A DNA stretch of 33,079 nucleotides from Planctomycetota bacterium. GTDB taxonomy: Bacteria; Planctomycetota; Phycisphaerae; Phycisphaerales; SM1A02. The stretch lies in assembly GCA_024230295.1 (NCBI GenBank), contig JAAERN010000025.1, forward strand, positions 1 to 33,079, written 5' to 3'. The notes below the pieces were generated by a model. The model saw only the letters and a program-made list of their open reading frames with translations. It did no database searches and was not told where the DNA came from. Shown here one piece after another: positions 17,909-26,313 of this stretch (the stretch's first letter is position 1; every line of letters starts with the position of its first letter). A program made the position numbers and the translations under genes.

Positions 17909-18889
17909 CTATTTTGTCACTTGATGCTGCCATCTGTCTTTTTCTTCGAGTATCGACCTGGCACCTTCTCCCAGCAGCCACTCTCGCGCGGCATCGTCCT
18001 TGTTGAGATGGCTGTCCCAGAATGCCGTCGACAAGGCAAGGATAATGCGATGGTGATTAGGATTGCGTTTCTCACGGTCCCTCGGCAGGGCACCGTCGTT
18101 GAAGGCAGAGTGTTCGGCGTTGTGCAGGACGATTTCGTATTTGCCGATGGCTGCCGGCAGATTCGGATAAACACTCAGTCGCGATGCCACATCGGCGTTG
18201 CCAATGGGGGCCGTGTCCTTTGTGCCCGTCATCAACATCCACGGAACCTTGACCGAACCGAATGCCGTAGCCGGGTTGCCAAGTCGCGGACAGCTGGGAC
18301 TGAATGCGATCGCCGCACGAATGCGATTGTCCGTGAATCTCTGGCCCACGAGGGGGACAGATTGACCACTGACCGCCTGGGTAGTCATGGCGCCAAAGGA
18401 ATGTCCCGACATGCCAACTCGGTTCAGATCGAACCGCCCCTGAAGAGAATGGCCTTCCTCCTCATTCCAAACCTGAAGTTGGTCGAGCACGCTTCGCACG
18501 TCGTCGACCCGGAACCGGAAGTTCTCCGCCGAAGCAGCCCTGCGCATGGCAGCCATCCTCTTGAGCAACGGCTCGTCTCTCCAGACGGAATCGTCGCTAC
18601 CCCGGTGTTGCAGGAACACCACAACGTAACCGCGACTTGCCCAGTGCTTCCCGAGATACATGCACCCTTTGCGTGTGCCGCCCAGCCCGTGGCTGAAGAG
18701 TATAACAGGGGCTGCTTCTCTTGCCGGGGGAAGATAGACGTACAACGGCACATCGCGGCTGCGCGCGTCGTCACGAACAGTGAGTTCTACGGCCCCAGTC
18801 GCCGGAGCCAGGGGGTTATATTCGTTCGCCCGCGCGCCCGCCGCGGCGAGCAGCGCTACGAACGGTATTATCATGTACGATGTCTTCAC
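17909..18889 (-). CDS. Secreted alpha/beta hydrolase (PAF-acetylhydrolase / dienelactone hydrolase-like)
   Basis: 326 aa. The GTG at 18889 is chosen because it adds a lysine in front of the hydrophobic stretch MIIPFVALLAAAGA; an ATG five codons later would lack that charge. The hydrolase core shows LFSHGLGGTRKG as oxyanion region and GMSGHSFGAMT with nucleophile Ser164 in a GxSxG elbow. A C-terminal LHNAEHSAFNDG probably supplies the catalytic His. Such proteins cleave esters; in this cluster a deacylase acting on decorated glycans is plausible but not shown. It heads the minus-strand run of four secreted enzymes. A long plus-strand ORF that overlaps it fully has no recognisable domain. Confidence 0.8.
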   Translation of the reverse strand: MKTSYMIIPFVALLAAAGARANEYNPLAPATGAVELTVRDDARSRDVPLYVYLPPAREAAPVILFSHGLGGTRKGCMYLGKHWASRGYVVVFLQHRGSDDSVWRDEPLLKRMAAMRRAASAENFRFRVDDVRSVLDQLQVWNEEEGHSLQGRFDLNRVGMSGHSFGAMTTQAVSGQSVPLVGQRFTDNRIRAAIAFSPSCPRLGNPATAFGSVKVPWMLMTGTKDTAPIGNADVASRLSVYPNLPAAIGKYEIVLHNAEHSAFNDGALPRDREKRNPNHHRIILALSTAFWDSHLNKDDAAREWLLGEGARSILEEKDRWQHQVTK

Positions 18890-19059
18890 GTCCGGCCATC
18901 CGTCTAAAATTCATGGGCTGCCATGGGAGCTTTTCATTGTAACCCCTTTCGACTCCGGAAGCTCTTTCGGGCCAGGAGATTCTCAGAGCTCCAGAGATGG
19001 GTGATGTGTCGGGGACCATTAGAAGCTGGCCAGGAACGTGTCGATGTCAACGTATGATC

Positions 19060-19819
19060 AAAGGGGTCAGGCCTCTTTGTTTGAGTCTTGCTTTGGAAAT
19101 CGCACTCTTGGGCGGCCCCTGGGACGCATGGTGGATTCCAGCTTGAGTCTTTTGGCGATCGATTTAACCCAGCGGTCGTCTCCCAGCGGCTGTCCCCTCT
19201 GCGCGGAAAGCCGGACCGCGTCCAGTTCCTGTTTTGTGAGCGGTTCGTTGACCCGAGCCGCCCAGCCGGGAAGCCTTGACAACGGCCAGGGAGAAAGGAG
19301 CTTCGGGTCGGGTTCTCGTTTCTGTAACCATCGCCACAGAGATCCCCAACGCCACTCCTCGGCGCGGTCAACCAGGCCTGCTCGAAGTGCGTTACGTTCA
19401 ACGTATCGACAGACCACGAAGAAATGCTCATCGTCCTGGATCGGAAAGCTCTTGTACCGTTGTTGGTAAACATGCCCCAATCCACTGGTGTGGTAATGAG
19501 CATGGTAGCGCATGGTGTGAGTGCCACCAACCCAGCCCATGAAGCGGCTCATTTCACCATCCACCAGCGGTCGCAGGACCAGATGATAGTGGTTGGACAT
19601 CAGTTCGTAGCAATAGAGTTCCACCTGATGAATCTTCAGCCCCTCATGCAGGATTCTCTCGAATGCCGCGTAGTCCGCTTCCTTCTTGAAAATATCCGCA
19701 CGAAGGTTGCCGCGATTCAGAGCGTGATACAACCCACCTGCTTCGTCTGCTCGTGGTGATCTGGGCATCCACCGAGTGTAGCACAGCCCGATGTTAAATC
19801 AAAGAGGCCTGACCCCTTT
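19060..19819 (-). mobile_element. RAYT element with 20-bp terminal inverted repeats
   Basis: AAAGGGGTCAGGCCTCTTTG at 19060-19079 is the exact reverse complement of the sequence at 19800-19819. The only gene between them is a Y1/HUH transposase. Each end is itself nearly palindromic around AGGCCT, so both can fold as the hairpins that REP-type transposases recognise. The GGTCAGG word is shared with the dispersed family-1 repeats of this window. No target-site duplication is apparent, as expected for Y1 transposition. Confidence 0.75.
19067..19768 (-). CDS. REP-associated tyrosine transposase (RAYT, Y1/IS200-like)
   Basis: 233 aa. The HUH motif is visible as NHYHLVL at residues 59-65 (H60, H62), and the catalytic tyrosine is Y122 in CRYVERNALRAGLV, the signature of RAYT proteins. 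The opening GGLYHALNRGN is also typical. These enzymes bind hairpin REP sequences and nick single-stranded DNA, and they usually sit as single domesticated copies. The stop codon TGA is made by the left terminal inverted repeat itself (GAGGCCTGACC read on the minus strand), so gene and repeat are interlocked. The start at 19768 has only a weak GGTGG upstream. Neighbours are unrelated. Confidence 0.9.
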   Translation of the reverse strand: MPRSPRADEAGGLYHALNRGNLRADIFKKEADYAAFERILHEGLKIHQVELYCYELMSNHYHLVLRPLVDGEMSRFMGWVGGTHTMRYHAHYHTSGLGHVYQQRYKSFPIQDDEHFFVVCRYVERNALRAGLVDRAEEWRWGSLWRWLQKREPDPKLLSPWPLSRLPGWAARVNEPLTKQELDAVRLSAQRGQPLGDDRWVKSIAKRLKLESTMRPRGRPRVRFPKQDSNKEA

Positions 19820-19860
19820 TTGCTTGTGACCCCTTTTTGCTTGCGACCCTTTTCTGCTCA
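19810..19860 (+). repeat. Three tandem 17-bp units at the RAYT right end
   Basis: The units TGACCCCTTTTTGCTTG (19810-19826 and 19827-19843, identical) and CGACCCTTTTCTGCTCA (19844-19860, diverged) repeat head to tail. They begin inside the right terminal inverted repeat and carry the same GACCC-TTTT motif as family 1. They lie in the 5' region of both the RAYT gene (-) and the Gfo/Idh gene (+). Confidence 0.75.
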
Positions 19861-19906
19861 GTGGTAACTGAATGGGTCAGGGCTAGAATGGCTGGTATCG
19901 AGAGTC

Positions 19907-19918
19907 GGAGTCGACTCC
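19907..19918. promoter_or_regulatory. Perfect 12-bp palindrome, possible operator
   Basis: GGAGTCGACTCC is a perfect palindrome 73 bp upstream of the Gfo/Idh start at 19991. Its position fits an operator, but no regulator gene is nearby and no promoter boxes could be fixed. Confidence 0.2.
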
Positions 19919-19990
19919 ACGCAAGCGACGGTTACGCAAGGTCAGGTCTTTCCGCATTTATCTCACAACCTCTGCCGGAGCAAACGAATC

Positions 19991-21268
19991 ATGAAACGAC
20001 GCGACTTTCTTCGATCGACTACAGCATTCTCCGCGCCCATGTTTGTTCCCTCCACAGTATTTGCATCCGCGAATCAGCCGGGAGCCAATGAGCGGGTCCG
20101 CGTCGGAATCGCCGGGCTGGGAGGTCGGGCATCGTGGATCTTGCGTAACGAGGATCTTCCCGGTGCAGAGATTGTGGCCGTGGCCGATTGCTTTGAGCCG
20201 CGATGTGATCAGATGGTGGCCGAGATCAGCAAGAGCCGGCCAGAGTTGCGGGCGGAGAGATGGAAGAAGTATCCTGACATTAGAAAGATGCTTGATTCGG
20301 AAAAACTCGACGCGGTGTTTGTCGAGACCACCTGCCATGCCCGAGTCTGGTGCATGATGCACGCTCTGGCAGCCGGTTGCGACGTGTATGGCGAAAAGCC
20401 GTTGGCTCTCACGATTGAAGAAGGCCGGATCCTTGTGGAGGCTGCCCGCAAATCGGGCCGTATTCTGCAGACCGGTACTCAACAGCGATCGATGCCGATC
20501 AACGCCTATTGCAGCAAGCTGATCCGGGAAGGCGCGATTGGAAAGGTAAAGGAAGCCATCGTCTACAACTTTGAAGGTCCTGCGGTTTGGCAACCCCAGG
20601 CAGCGCAACCGATACCTAAGGGGCTCAACTGGGACCTGTGGACGAACCAGGTGGAGTTGCGACCCTATCATAAATCGCTTCAGTTCCGATGGTCGAACTA
20701 CGAAGCCTACGATGGCGGCGGACAGTCCTGGGGCGTCTCGGGCTGGGGCACCCATTCTCTCGATCAAGTGCAATGCGCATTGGGGACCGACGATACAGGT
20801 CCGGTTAAGATCTCGCCTGGGGACGAAGACGCCAGGGGCTGGCCAGGTGTGACGATGCAATATGAAAACGGCACCTTGCTGCGGCTAATCGGTCAGCGTC
20901 ACACCATGGAAGACCTGGGCGCAATCTTTCGCGGCGAGAAGGGCAACATCGAGATTCTTCGCGGCCACGCTCGAGCCAATCCATCCGAATTGCTCAAGGA
21001 CGCACCTGCGGACACGCCCGGAGGACCGAAGGAGTCTGTCCCGCACATCGCCAATTTCATCGACTGCGTTCGGACACGCAAAAAGCCGGCTGCAGATGCA
21101 GAGACGGGACATCGTGCCACCACGGTTTGCCACTTGATCAACATCTGTCGCAAACTCGGCAGAGAACTTCAGTGGGACCCCAGGGCCGAGAAATTCGTGA
21201 ACGATGAAATCGCCAACGGGCTCATCTCTCGGCCACGCCGCAAAGGCTACGAACTGCCAACTGTCTGA
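19991..21268 (+). CDS. Tat-exported Gfo/Idh/MocA family oxidoreductase
   Basis: 425 aa. The N-terminus MKRRDFLRSTTAFSAPMFV carries a twin-arginine signal, so the protein is exported folded, probably with its cofactor bound. A Rossmann fold follows (VRVGIAGLGGRASWI, IVAVADC), and the family's EKP motif appears in YGEKPLALTIEEGRIL at about 134-148. The C-terminal alpha/beta domain includes GWGTHSLDQVQCALG, with the typical G-x-H-x-x-D placement. These enzymes are NAD(P)-dependent sugar or polyol oxidoreductases; exported planctomycete members have been linked to oxidation of glycosides. The ATG has GGAG 10 nt before it. It stands alone on the plus strand between the RAYT element and the first 96-bp repeat. 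Confidence 0.9.
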   Translation: MKRRDFLRSTTAFSAPMFVPSTVFASANQPGANERVRVGIAGLGGRASWILRNEDLPGAEIVAVADCFEPRCDQMVAEISKSRPELRAERWKKYPDIRKMLDSEKLDAVFVETTCHARVWCMMHALAAGCDVYGEKPLALTIEEGRILVEAARKSGRILQTGTQQRSMPINAYCSKLIREGAIGKVKEAIVYNFEGPAVWQPQAAQPIPKGLNWDLWTNQVELRPYHKSLQFRWSNYEAYDGGGQSWGVSGWGTHSLDQVQCALGTDDTGPVKISPGDEDARGWPGVTMQYENGTLLRLIGQRHTMEDLGAIFRGEKGNIEILRGHARANPSELLKDAPADTPGGPKESVPHIANFIDCVRTRKKPAADAETGHRATTVCHLINICRKLGRELQWDPRAEKFVNDEIANGLISRPRRKGYELPTV

Positions 21269-21313
21269 CTGACAGTGATTTGCTTTTCAATCCAGTCCAA
21301 AAGGAAGAAGCAC

Positions 21314-21409
21314 TACAGCGTTTCACGCTGACTTGTGGCCGCGAAGGACGTACATTAGCAGTAGTTTTGCTACTCCCACGAGCCAGTATCGTTCACGACA
21401 ATAAGTAAA
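21314..21409 (+). repeat. Repeat family 2, copy B (left arm of 96-bp inverted pair)
   Basis: 96 bp from TACAGCGTTTCACGCTG to CACGACAATAAGTAAA. It matches the reverse complement of 22621-22716 at 88 of 96 positions by eye. It contains two small hairpins: CAGCGT-TTC-ACGCTG, and AGTAG-TTTTG-CTACT. It lies 46 bp after the Gfo/Idh stop and 134 bp beyond the 3' end of the isomerase gene. Confidence 0.85.
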
Positions 21410-21542
21410 TTGCCCATCTAATTCCCGGCTGTTTTTGCGATGTGGTGTCTGCGTGGGCATACAACACAAGGCGATGCACGGAGACAGGATGAGCTTCCAG
21501 GGAGGGATCTTGTTCCAACGGTACCTGTACCGCTCGCTCCGA

Positions 21543-22430
21543 TTAGAGCACTTTCTCTCGCATCCACTCGACGTAGTGAGCGGCGAATACATCGAGGTTC
21601 TCAGTCGTTCCGCCGCCGCGGACCGGCGAACACATTTCGTAGTTCGCGATGCCGTCAAAGCCGCCTTCTTTGAGTCCCCGGAAGAACGCTTCGTAGTCAA
21701 TGAACCCCTCACCAAACTTCACCGCGCGCACCAGATCAGTCTCTTCCCTGCGGTAGTTGACGAGCGCGGGCTGATAACGATAGCGAGGCAGGCGAATATA
21801 GTCAGCATTCGTCGTGATCGCCGTATGTGGAGCCATCTTCCTGGCGACGTCATAGAGATTCTCGCCGCGCAGCGCTGGCGACCAGGCATCGAATCCGATC
21901 TTGCAGTTTGGCCGATCAACGTCGGTCAGGATCTCAAGCAGCCAATCAGTGTGGACACCAATGTCGTGATGATTCTGCACCGCAAGCGTCACGCCATGCG
22001 ACGCCGCTCGATCGCACATCTCCTGCAGCGTCCGAACCACACTGGTCCAGATCGCGTGTGGACTGTGTCCGTCTGCTTCATACGCCGTGAAGACACGAAC
22101 GACCGGAGAGTTCAGAGTGGCCGCGATGCGAGCCAACGATTCAACGTACGCAATCTGCATCTCCAGGTACGGCACTTCGGCCGCCGCAGTCGGCGACAGG
22201 TCGGTGTAGCCCGCCACGACATCGCATGTGACACCGCAATCATCCAACGCAGCCCTGATCGAAGCCAAATGATCTGAAGTCGCATCCAACGGTGAAACGT
22301 GCGGTCGCTTGCCGGCGATCATCACCGAGTCGTAACCAAGCTCAGCAGCCTTCGCGATGAATGCCGGGAGATCCAGCTGACTCTGGCCCCAATAGCCGGC
22401 ATAACTAACGGAGAACAGGCTGAGTTTCAT
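21543..22430 (-). CDS. Sugar phosphate isomerase/epimerase-like TIM barrel (AP endonuclease 2 family)
   Basis: 295 aa from the ATG at 22430. An upstream in-frame start at 22532 adds a low-complexity Arg/Ala stretch without motif and is rejected. The barrel shows MKLSLFSVSYAGYWGQ at strand 1, LGYDSVMIAGKRPHVSP, a metal-site-like VTLAVQNHHDIGVHTDW, CKIGFDAWSP, and a C-terminal GFIDYEAFFRGLKEGGFDG. This fits the xylose isomerase-like/IolE-type superfamily. There is no signal peptide, so it is cytoplasmic. It is the only gene between the two 96-bp inverted repeats. The substrate is not inferable from sequence alone. No strong ribosome binding site was found. Confidence 0.85.
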   Translation of the reverse strand: MKLSLFSVSYAGYWGQSQLDLPAFIAKAAELGYDSVMIAGKRPHVSPLDATSDHLASIRAALDDCGVTCDVVAGYTDLSPTAAAEVPYLEMQIAYVESLARIAATLNSPVVRVFTAYEADGHSPHAIWTSVVRTLQEMCDRAASHGVTLAVQNHHDIGVHTDWLLEILTDVDRPNCKIGFDAWSPALRGENLYDVARKMAPHTAITTNADYIRLPRYRYQPALVNYRREETDLVRAVKFGEGFIDYEAFFRGLKEGGFDGIANYEMCSPVRGGGTTENLDVFAAHYVEWMREKVL

Positions 22431-22620
22431 ATCTGAGTTCTCTTGCAGAACGATGCGGAGCGAAGGGTGTGCGCGACGGCACGCAGCACCGTCGGCCTCG
22501 GTTGCAGGCCCCAATGATCTGTTCGCCAGCACTCGGCGTCAATCCAGCTGTATGCGATTTGACGCCTGAAGCGTTTCTGCCAACGCTACGCAGACGGTTT
22601 GCCCGCTGCCTTAGATGCAG

Positions 22621-22716
22621 TTTACTTATTGTCGTGAACGATACTGGCTCGTGGGAGTAGCGAAACTGCTACTGAAATACGTCCTTCGCGGCCAAGAGTC
22701 AGCGTGAAACGCTGTA
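22621..22716 (-). repeat. Repeat family 2, copy C (right arm of 96-bp inverted pair)
   Basis: Inverted 96-bp partner of 21314-21409. Most of the eight differences fall in the central stem-loop, where AGTAGC and GCTACT still pair, so the fold is kept while the sequence drifts. It lies between the isomerase start (22430) and the end of the SGNH gene (22730). The remaining 22431-22620 shows no gene. Confidence 0.85.
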
Positions 22717-22729
22717 ACCAGAGCGATGA

Positions 22730-24043
22730 TTACTCTGGAACAATATCACCAATCACCAGGATCTGACTGACTCGAACGTTCGTGCCCTGATACTTCGACG
22801 ACTTCAGTTCGACGTCGGGATTCTTCAGGCGGAATGCGACTGGCTGGCGGTTCGGCTGTTCCGGGTGGACCTCGACGGTAACGGTGTGAGGTTCATTTGG
22901 GTCCACTCCATCCGCGACTGACAACGTAGCGACGCGATGATAAGTGCAGTAGCTGTCAAAACGAGCAACCGGTTTCGGTCGAGTCTCACCATCGACGGTC
23001 ACGGTGATCTGGCCGCCATCGGGGCCGAGCAGGTCGTAGAGTTTTGCGGTCGAGCCGCGGAATCTGAAACTCAATTGACTACCTGGCTGCGTCGCTTCCC
23101 ACAGCGTTCCCATCCGGTTCCCAAAGCGTTTTGCCAGCGCAGCTTCTGGCGCGAGTTGTTTCCACTCCTCCGAGAGCATATTGGCATTGATCGGAACCAT
23201 CTTCGCGGCTTGCCAGTGATCTTCGACAAAAGCCGTCTTCAACTTCGGTTGGTGGTCGAGTGGCTTCGAGTCTTCGCCGATCTGATGTACGGCATCGGCG
23301 ACGATGTCTGTGTAGATCTGATGCCCTTCATCGAGCGGATGAACTCCGTCCGTCGAGAATCGCACGACGCTGGACTCGACCGGCTCGTCAGATTGAAAGA
23401 CAAGCCGGCCAGCCTGCTCAAGCTCGACAATCTTCAAGGCGAAGTTGATCGAGGGAATCCGATAATGGTCAGCGAGCATCTCCATGGCCGATGCCGCGCG
23501 AGGACAGAGTTTCTGTCGCAGTTCCTTTTCGTAACCCACACGGTACGTGTAGACGAAGCAGATGTCTGTTCGCGAATTGGCTGCCCATGTCTGGCGGACA
23601 ATGCCTTCCATCGCACGCCAGATGCGCTCCGGCGCTGCCCCACCATCGTTAACCGCGAATTCGACAAACAGTAGGTCGGGCCTGTGACGCAGCGCATCTT
23701 GCTCCAGTCGAAAGACTCCCAGGTCGCTGCCTGTTCCACCGATTGCAGCGTGGATCTCCCTGACCTGTGCTTTCGGAAACTCGTGGCTGAACCACTCGCG
23801 TGTCTTCACGCGCCAACCAGCGGCCGCAGTGATCGATCCGCCCAGATACGCGATATTGACCGGCTGACCCTCGCGAAGCTTCGCCAATACGTTGCCAAGC
23901 CCATCTCGCGGGCGGATCAGCTCGGCCTTGACGGGTGCGAATTCCGGAACATCGGCTGCGGCCAACGTCACCGAACTCATCGCGACCCCAAGGCAAAGCA
24001 GTTGAACAGCGAGTTCCTTCGTGTGGCTTCTAAGTCTTCTCAT
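22730..24043 (-). CDS. Secreted SGNH/GDSL hydrolase with C-terminal beta-domain
   Basis: 437 aa from the ATG at 24043, which has GGAG 9 nt upstream; earlier in-frame starts at 24061 and 24091 lack one. The signal peptide is [24 protein letters not shown] blocks are visible: IAYLGGSIT (nucleophile Ser), [19 protein letters not shown] (Asn), and DGVHPLDEG (catalytic Asp and His). The region after about 290 is a beta-rich module ([35 protein letters not shown]), perhaps carbohydrate-binding. The family includes carbohydrate acetylesterases, and glycan deacylation outside the cytoplasm is the likely role. It lies 75 bp downstream of the SGNH-sulfatase fusion, on the same strand and probably in the same transcript. 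Confidence 0.85.
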   Translation of the reverse strand: MRRLRSHTKELAVQLLCLGVAMSSVTLAAADVPEFAPVKAELIRPRDGLGNVLAKLREGQPVNIAYLGGSITAAAGWRVKTREWFSHEFPKAQVREIHAAIGGTGSDLGVFRLEQDALRHRPDLLFVEFAVNDGGAAPERIWRAMEGIVRQTWAANSRTDICFVYTYRVGYEKELRQKLCPRAASAMEMLADHYRIPSINFALKIVELEQAGRLVFQSDEPVESSVVRFSTDGVHPLDEGHQIYTDIVADAVHQIGEDSKPLDHQPKLKTAFVEDHWQAAKMVPINANMLSEEWKQLAPEAALAKRFGNRMGTLWEATQPGSQLSFRFRGSTAKLYDLLGPDGGQITVTVDGETRPKPVARFDSYCTYHRVATLSVADGVDPNEPHTVTVEVHPEQPNRQPVAFRLKNPDVELKSSKYQGTNVRVSQILVIGDIVPE

Positions 24044-24118
24044 TCTCGTATTCTCCGTCATGGCTGTGGTGTGCGCCAAACGGCGCGACACTCCAATGGA
24101 TAGTGGGTTAACATGCCG

Positions 24119-26296
24119 TCAATCCGGCTTCCCTGGAACGACGATCAGTTGCCCCGACTTCCTGTCGACCGGGAACTGTGCCTCCGTTTTCTGAAGGTAA
24201 CTCAGCAACTCGGCAGCCAGTCGGTCGCGAATGTCCGAGCGATCGTCGGAAAGGTTGTCTTGTTCGGCGAGGTCATCGGCAAGGTTAAACAGCTCGAAGC
24301 GGCGACTCTCATAGTAGTAGATCAACTTCCAATCACCGCGCCGAATACAACTTGATGGCCCGATCCCGGGTCCTTTCGGCCCCCAATTGTTTGGAAAGTG
24401 CCAGAACAGCGGGCGATCGTCGCGACGTTTGTCATGCTCGCCCTGCAGGAGCGTCACAAAGCTGTGGCCGTCGATCTCGCCTCCGATTTGTTGCGCCTCG
24501 CCCGCGCCCGCCATTTCCAGAATCGTTGGAAAGAAGTCCTCGATGATCACCCGTTGCGAACAGGTCGAGCTGGCTGGAGTTACTCCTGGCCAGTGAACGA
24601 TCATCGGCACACGAACACCGCCCTCGTGAGCCGAGCCCTTTCCGCTGGACAGTGGCTTGTTGTGTGTGTGCGGTTTTCCGCCGCGACCGTGAGCACTCAG
24701 CCCGCCGTTGTCTGACATGAACAGCATGATCGTGTTGTCACCCAGCCCACGACGCTCGACATTATCGAGGATGTCGCCCAGTGACCTGTCCATCCCTTCG
24801 ACCAACGCCGCGTACATCGCCTCGGTGTGGTCGAGTCCTGCATCGCGATACTTCTGATAGAAGCGACTGTCTTCGGCGTAGGGAACGTGTACCGCGTAAT
24901 GCGACATATAAAGAAAGAACGGTTTGCCGTCATCGACTGATTGATCCATCGCGCGATTCGCCTCGATCGTAAGCGCCTCGGTCAGAAAGATGTCTTTGCC
25001 GTGATACGCTTCGAGGCCTGGAACATCCCAGACGCGATCACCCTTTCGCCAGACGGCGCTGAAGTTCTGCGTGCCGAGGAAGCTGCCGGGACCACCCGCC
25101 GCGTGCCCTCCGATGTTCACGTCAAAGCCAACGTTGATGGGGTCGGCCGCCGGGGTTCCGATCGCGCCGAAGTGCGCTTTGCCAACATGGATCGTGCGGT
25201 AGCCCGCCTCGCGCAGGAACGCAGGTAACGCCCTCACGTGAACCGTTCTTTCGATGCCACCTTGTGGACTGAGCCCGTTGACATTCCATTTTGGGAAAAC
25301 AAGCGACCGGTGAGTGCGATCGTTGCTGGCGTTCTTTTTCAGCGTCCAGTTGGTTACGCGGTGTCGCGCCGCGTTCAGTCCGGTCATCAGGCTGACTCGC
25401 GTCGGCGAACAAACGCTGCACGAATAGGCTTGCGTCAACTTCATGCCAGCCTTAGCCAGCCGTTCCATGTTCGGCGTCTGATAGCGACGGTTCAGATCGG
25501 TAACTTCCGTGTGAAACGGCACCGACGTGTCCTGCCAGCCCATGTCATCCACCAGAAACAGGACAATGTTCGGTCGCGTCTTTTCCTCGCGTAAGTGGTC
25601 GGCAACCGCCTTTGCAATCGTCAGGTAGCCCTCGCGATTGGGATGCACTCCGTCTCCCGCAGTCAGCAACTCGGGGCGCCCTTCGAGAATCCGGTTCAGC
25701 TCCAGCAACGAGACGTTCCGAGTCGCTTGGCCTGCGGCGAGTTTGCGAATTCGCTCGCACAGTTCCTGCAATCGCGGCTTGCGCTCGGTCAGACCGGCCC
25801 GACGATCCGCGGAGAGCCCTTCGGTTTCGAGTACCATCGCCGTTGGTGTGCAGAGCACGATCCGCGGCTTTGTGGGAAGATCCGCCAGAGCGTCAATCAG
25901 TGCCGAGTAGTCGCGATCAAATGGTTCGATCTGTTCCCAGTTCTTTCGCTTGCCGCCAACCGTATCGTTGGTTCCCAAAGAAATGACTGCGATGTGAGGT
26001 TCGAACTCCTTCACCGCATCAAGTTGCCGCCAAACGTTCGGGCGACCTGTCTTAATAAGCGTCGCGCCACCGATCCCGAAGTTTCGCACTTCGTAATTGC
26101 TGCCGACTAATTCCTGCAGCCGAGCCGGATAGGATTCTGTCTTGACATCAACTCGCGCGCCAGCCGTAATGCTGTCACCGAGGCATGCCACACGGACCGG
26201 CTCCGTTTGTTGGGCGACTGTCGCCGTGCTGAACGGAACAGAACTCAAGCACACGACGACAACCAGTCGCGTGTAACGAGACGACTCACGTTTCAT
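24119..26296 (-). CDS. Secreted SGNH hydrolase - sulfatase fusion
   Basis: 725 aa from the ATG at 26296; the longer reading to 26725 runs through a pseudogene and is rejected. The signal peptide is RLVVVVCLSSVPFSTATVA. Residues about 32-225 are an SGNH domain: CLGDSITAGARVD (Ser), FGIGGAT, AVISLGTNDT (Asn), and DGVHPNREG (Asp, His). Residues about 232-715 are an alkaline phosphatase-fold sulfatase: RPNIVLFLVDDMGWQDT supplies metal-binding Asp residues. CSPTR at 296-300 is the CxPxR signature in which Cys296 would be converted to formylglycine. VGKAHFG stands where the family usually has GKWHLG, and the C-terminal RRGDWKLIYYYE is typical. The combination suggests removal of an ester group and a sulfate from the same glycan. 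Joining both activities in one chain is uncommon. A formylglycine-generating enzyme must be encoded elsewhere. Confidence 0.9.
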   Translation of the reverse strand: MKRESSRYTRLVVVVCLSSVPFSTATVAQQTEPVRVACLGDSITAGARVDVKTESYPARLQELVGSNYEVRNFGIGGATLIKTGRPNVWRQLDAVKEFEPHIAVISLGTNDTVGGKRKNWEQIEPFDRDYSALIDALADLPTKPRIVLCTPTAMVLETEGLSADRRAGLTERKPRLQELCERIRKLAAGQATRNVSLLELNRILEGRPELLTAGDGVHPNREGYLTIAKAVADHLREEKTRPNIVLFLVDDMGWQDTSVPFHTEVTDLNRRYQTPNMERLAKAGMKLTQAYSCSVCSPTRVSLMTGLNAARHRVTNWTLKKNASNDRTHRSLVFPKWNVNGLSPQGGIERTVHVRALPAFLREAGYRTIHVGKAHFGAIGTPAADPINVGFDVNIGGHAAGGPGSFLGTQNFSAVWRKGDRVWDVPGLEAYHGKDIFLTEALTIEANRAMDQSVDDGKPFFLYMSHYAVHVPYAEDSRFYQKYRDAGLDHTEAMYAALVEGMDRSLGDILDNVERRGLGDNTIMLFMSDNGGLSAHGRGGKPHTHNKPLSSGKGSAHEGGVRVPMIVHWPGVTPASSTCSQRVIIEDFFPTILEMAGAGEAQQIGGEIDGHSFVTLLQGEHDKRRDDRPLFWHFPNNWGPKGPGIGPSSCIRRGDWKLIYYYESRRFELFNLADDLAEQDNLSDDRSDIRDRLAAELLSYLQKTEAQFPVDRKSGQLIVVPGKPD

Positions 26297-26313
26297 GATT
26301 CGATGACTTTCTA

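Noticed and set aside
17888-18907. Long plus-strand ORF (339 codons) opposite the alpha/beta hydrolase
   Set aside because: No recognisable motif, no signal peptide, and the minus strand shows a clear GHSFG nucleophile elbow and leader.
19015-19050. Possible gene tail on the minus strand reading SYVDIDTFLASF before a stop, next to the RAYT left end
   Set aside because: Only 12 residues remain before the RAYT element; too short to assign, though an insertion into a gene end is possible.
19810-19860. CRISPR-like tandem repeat
   Set aside because: The 17-bp units are adjacent with no spacers and belong to the RAYT end.
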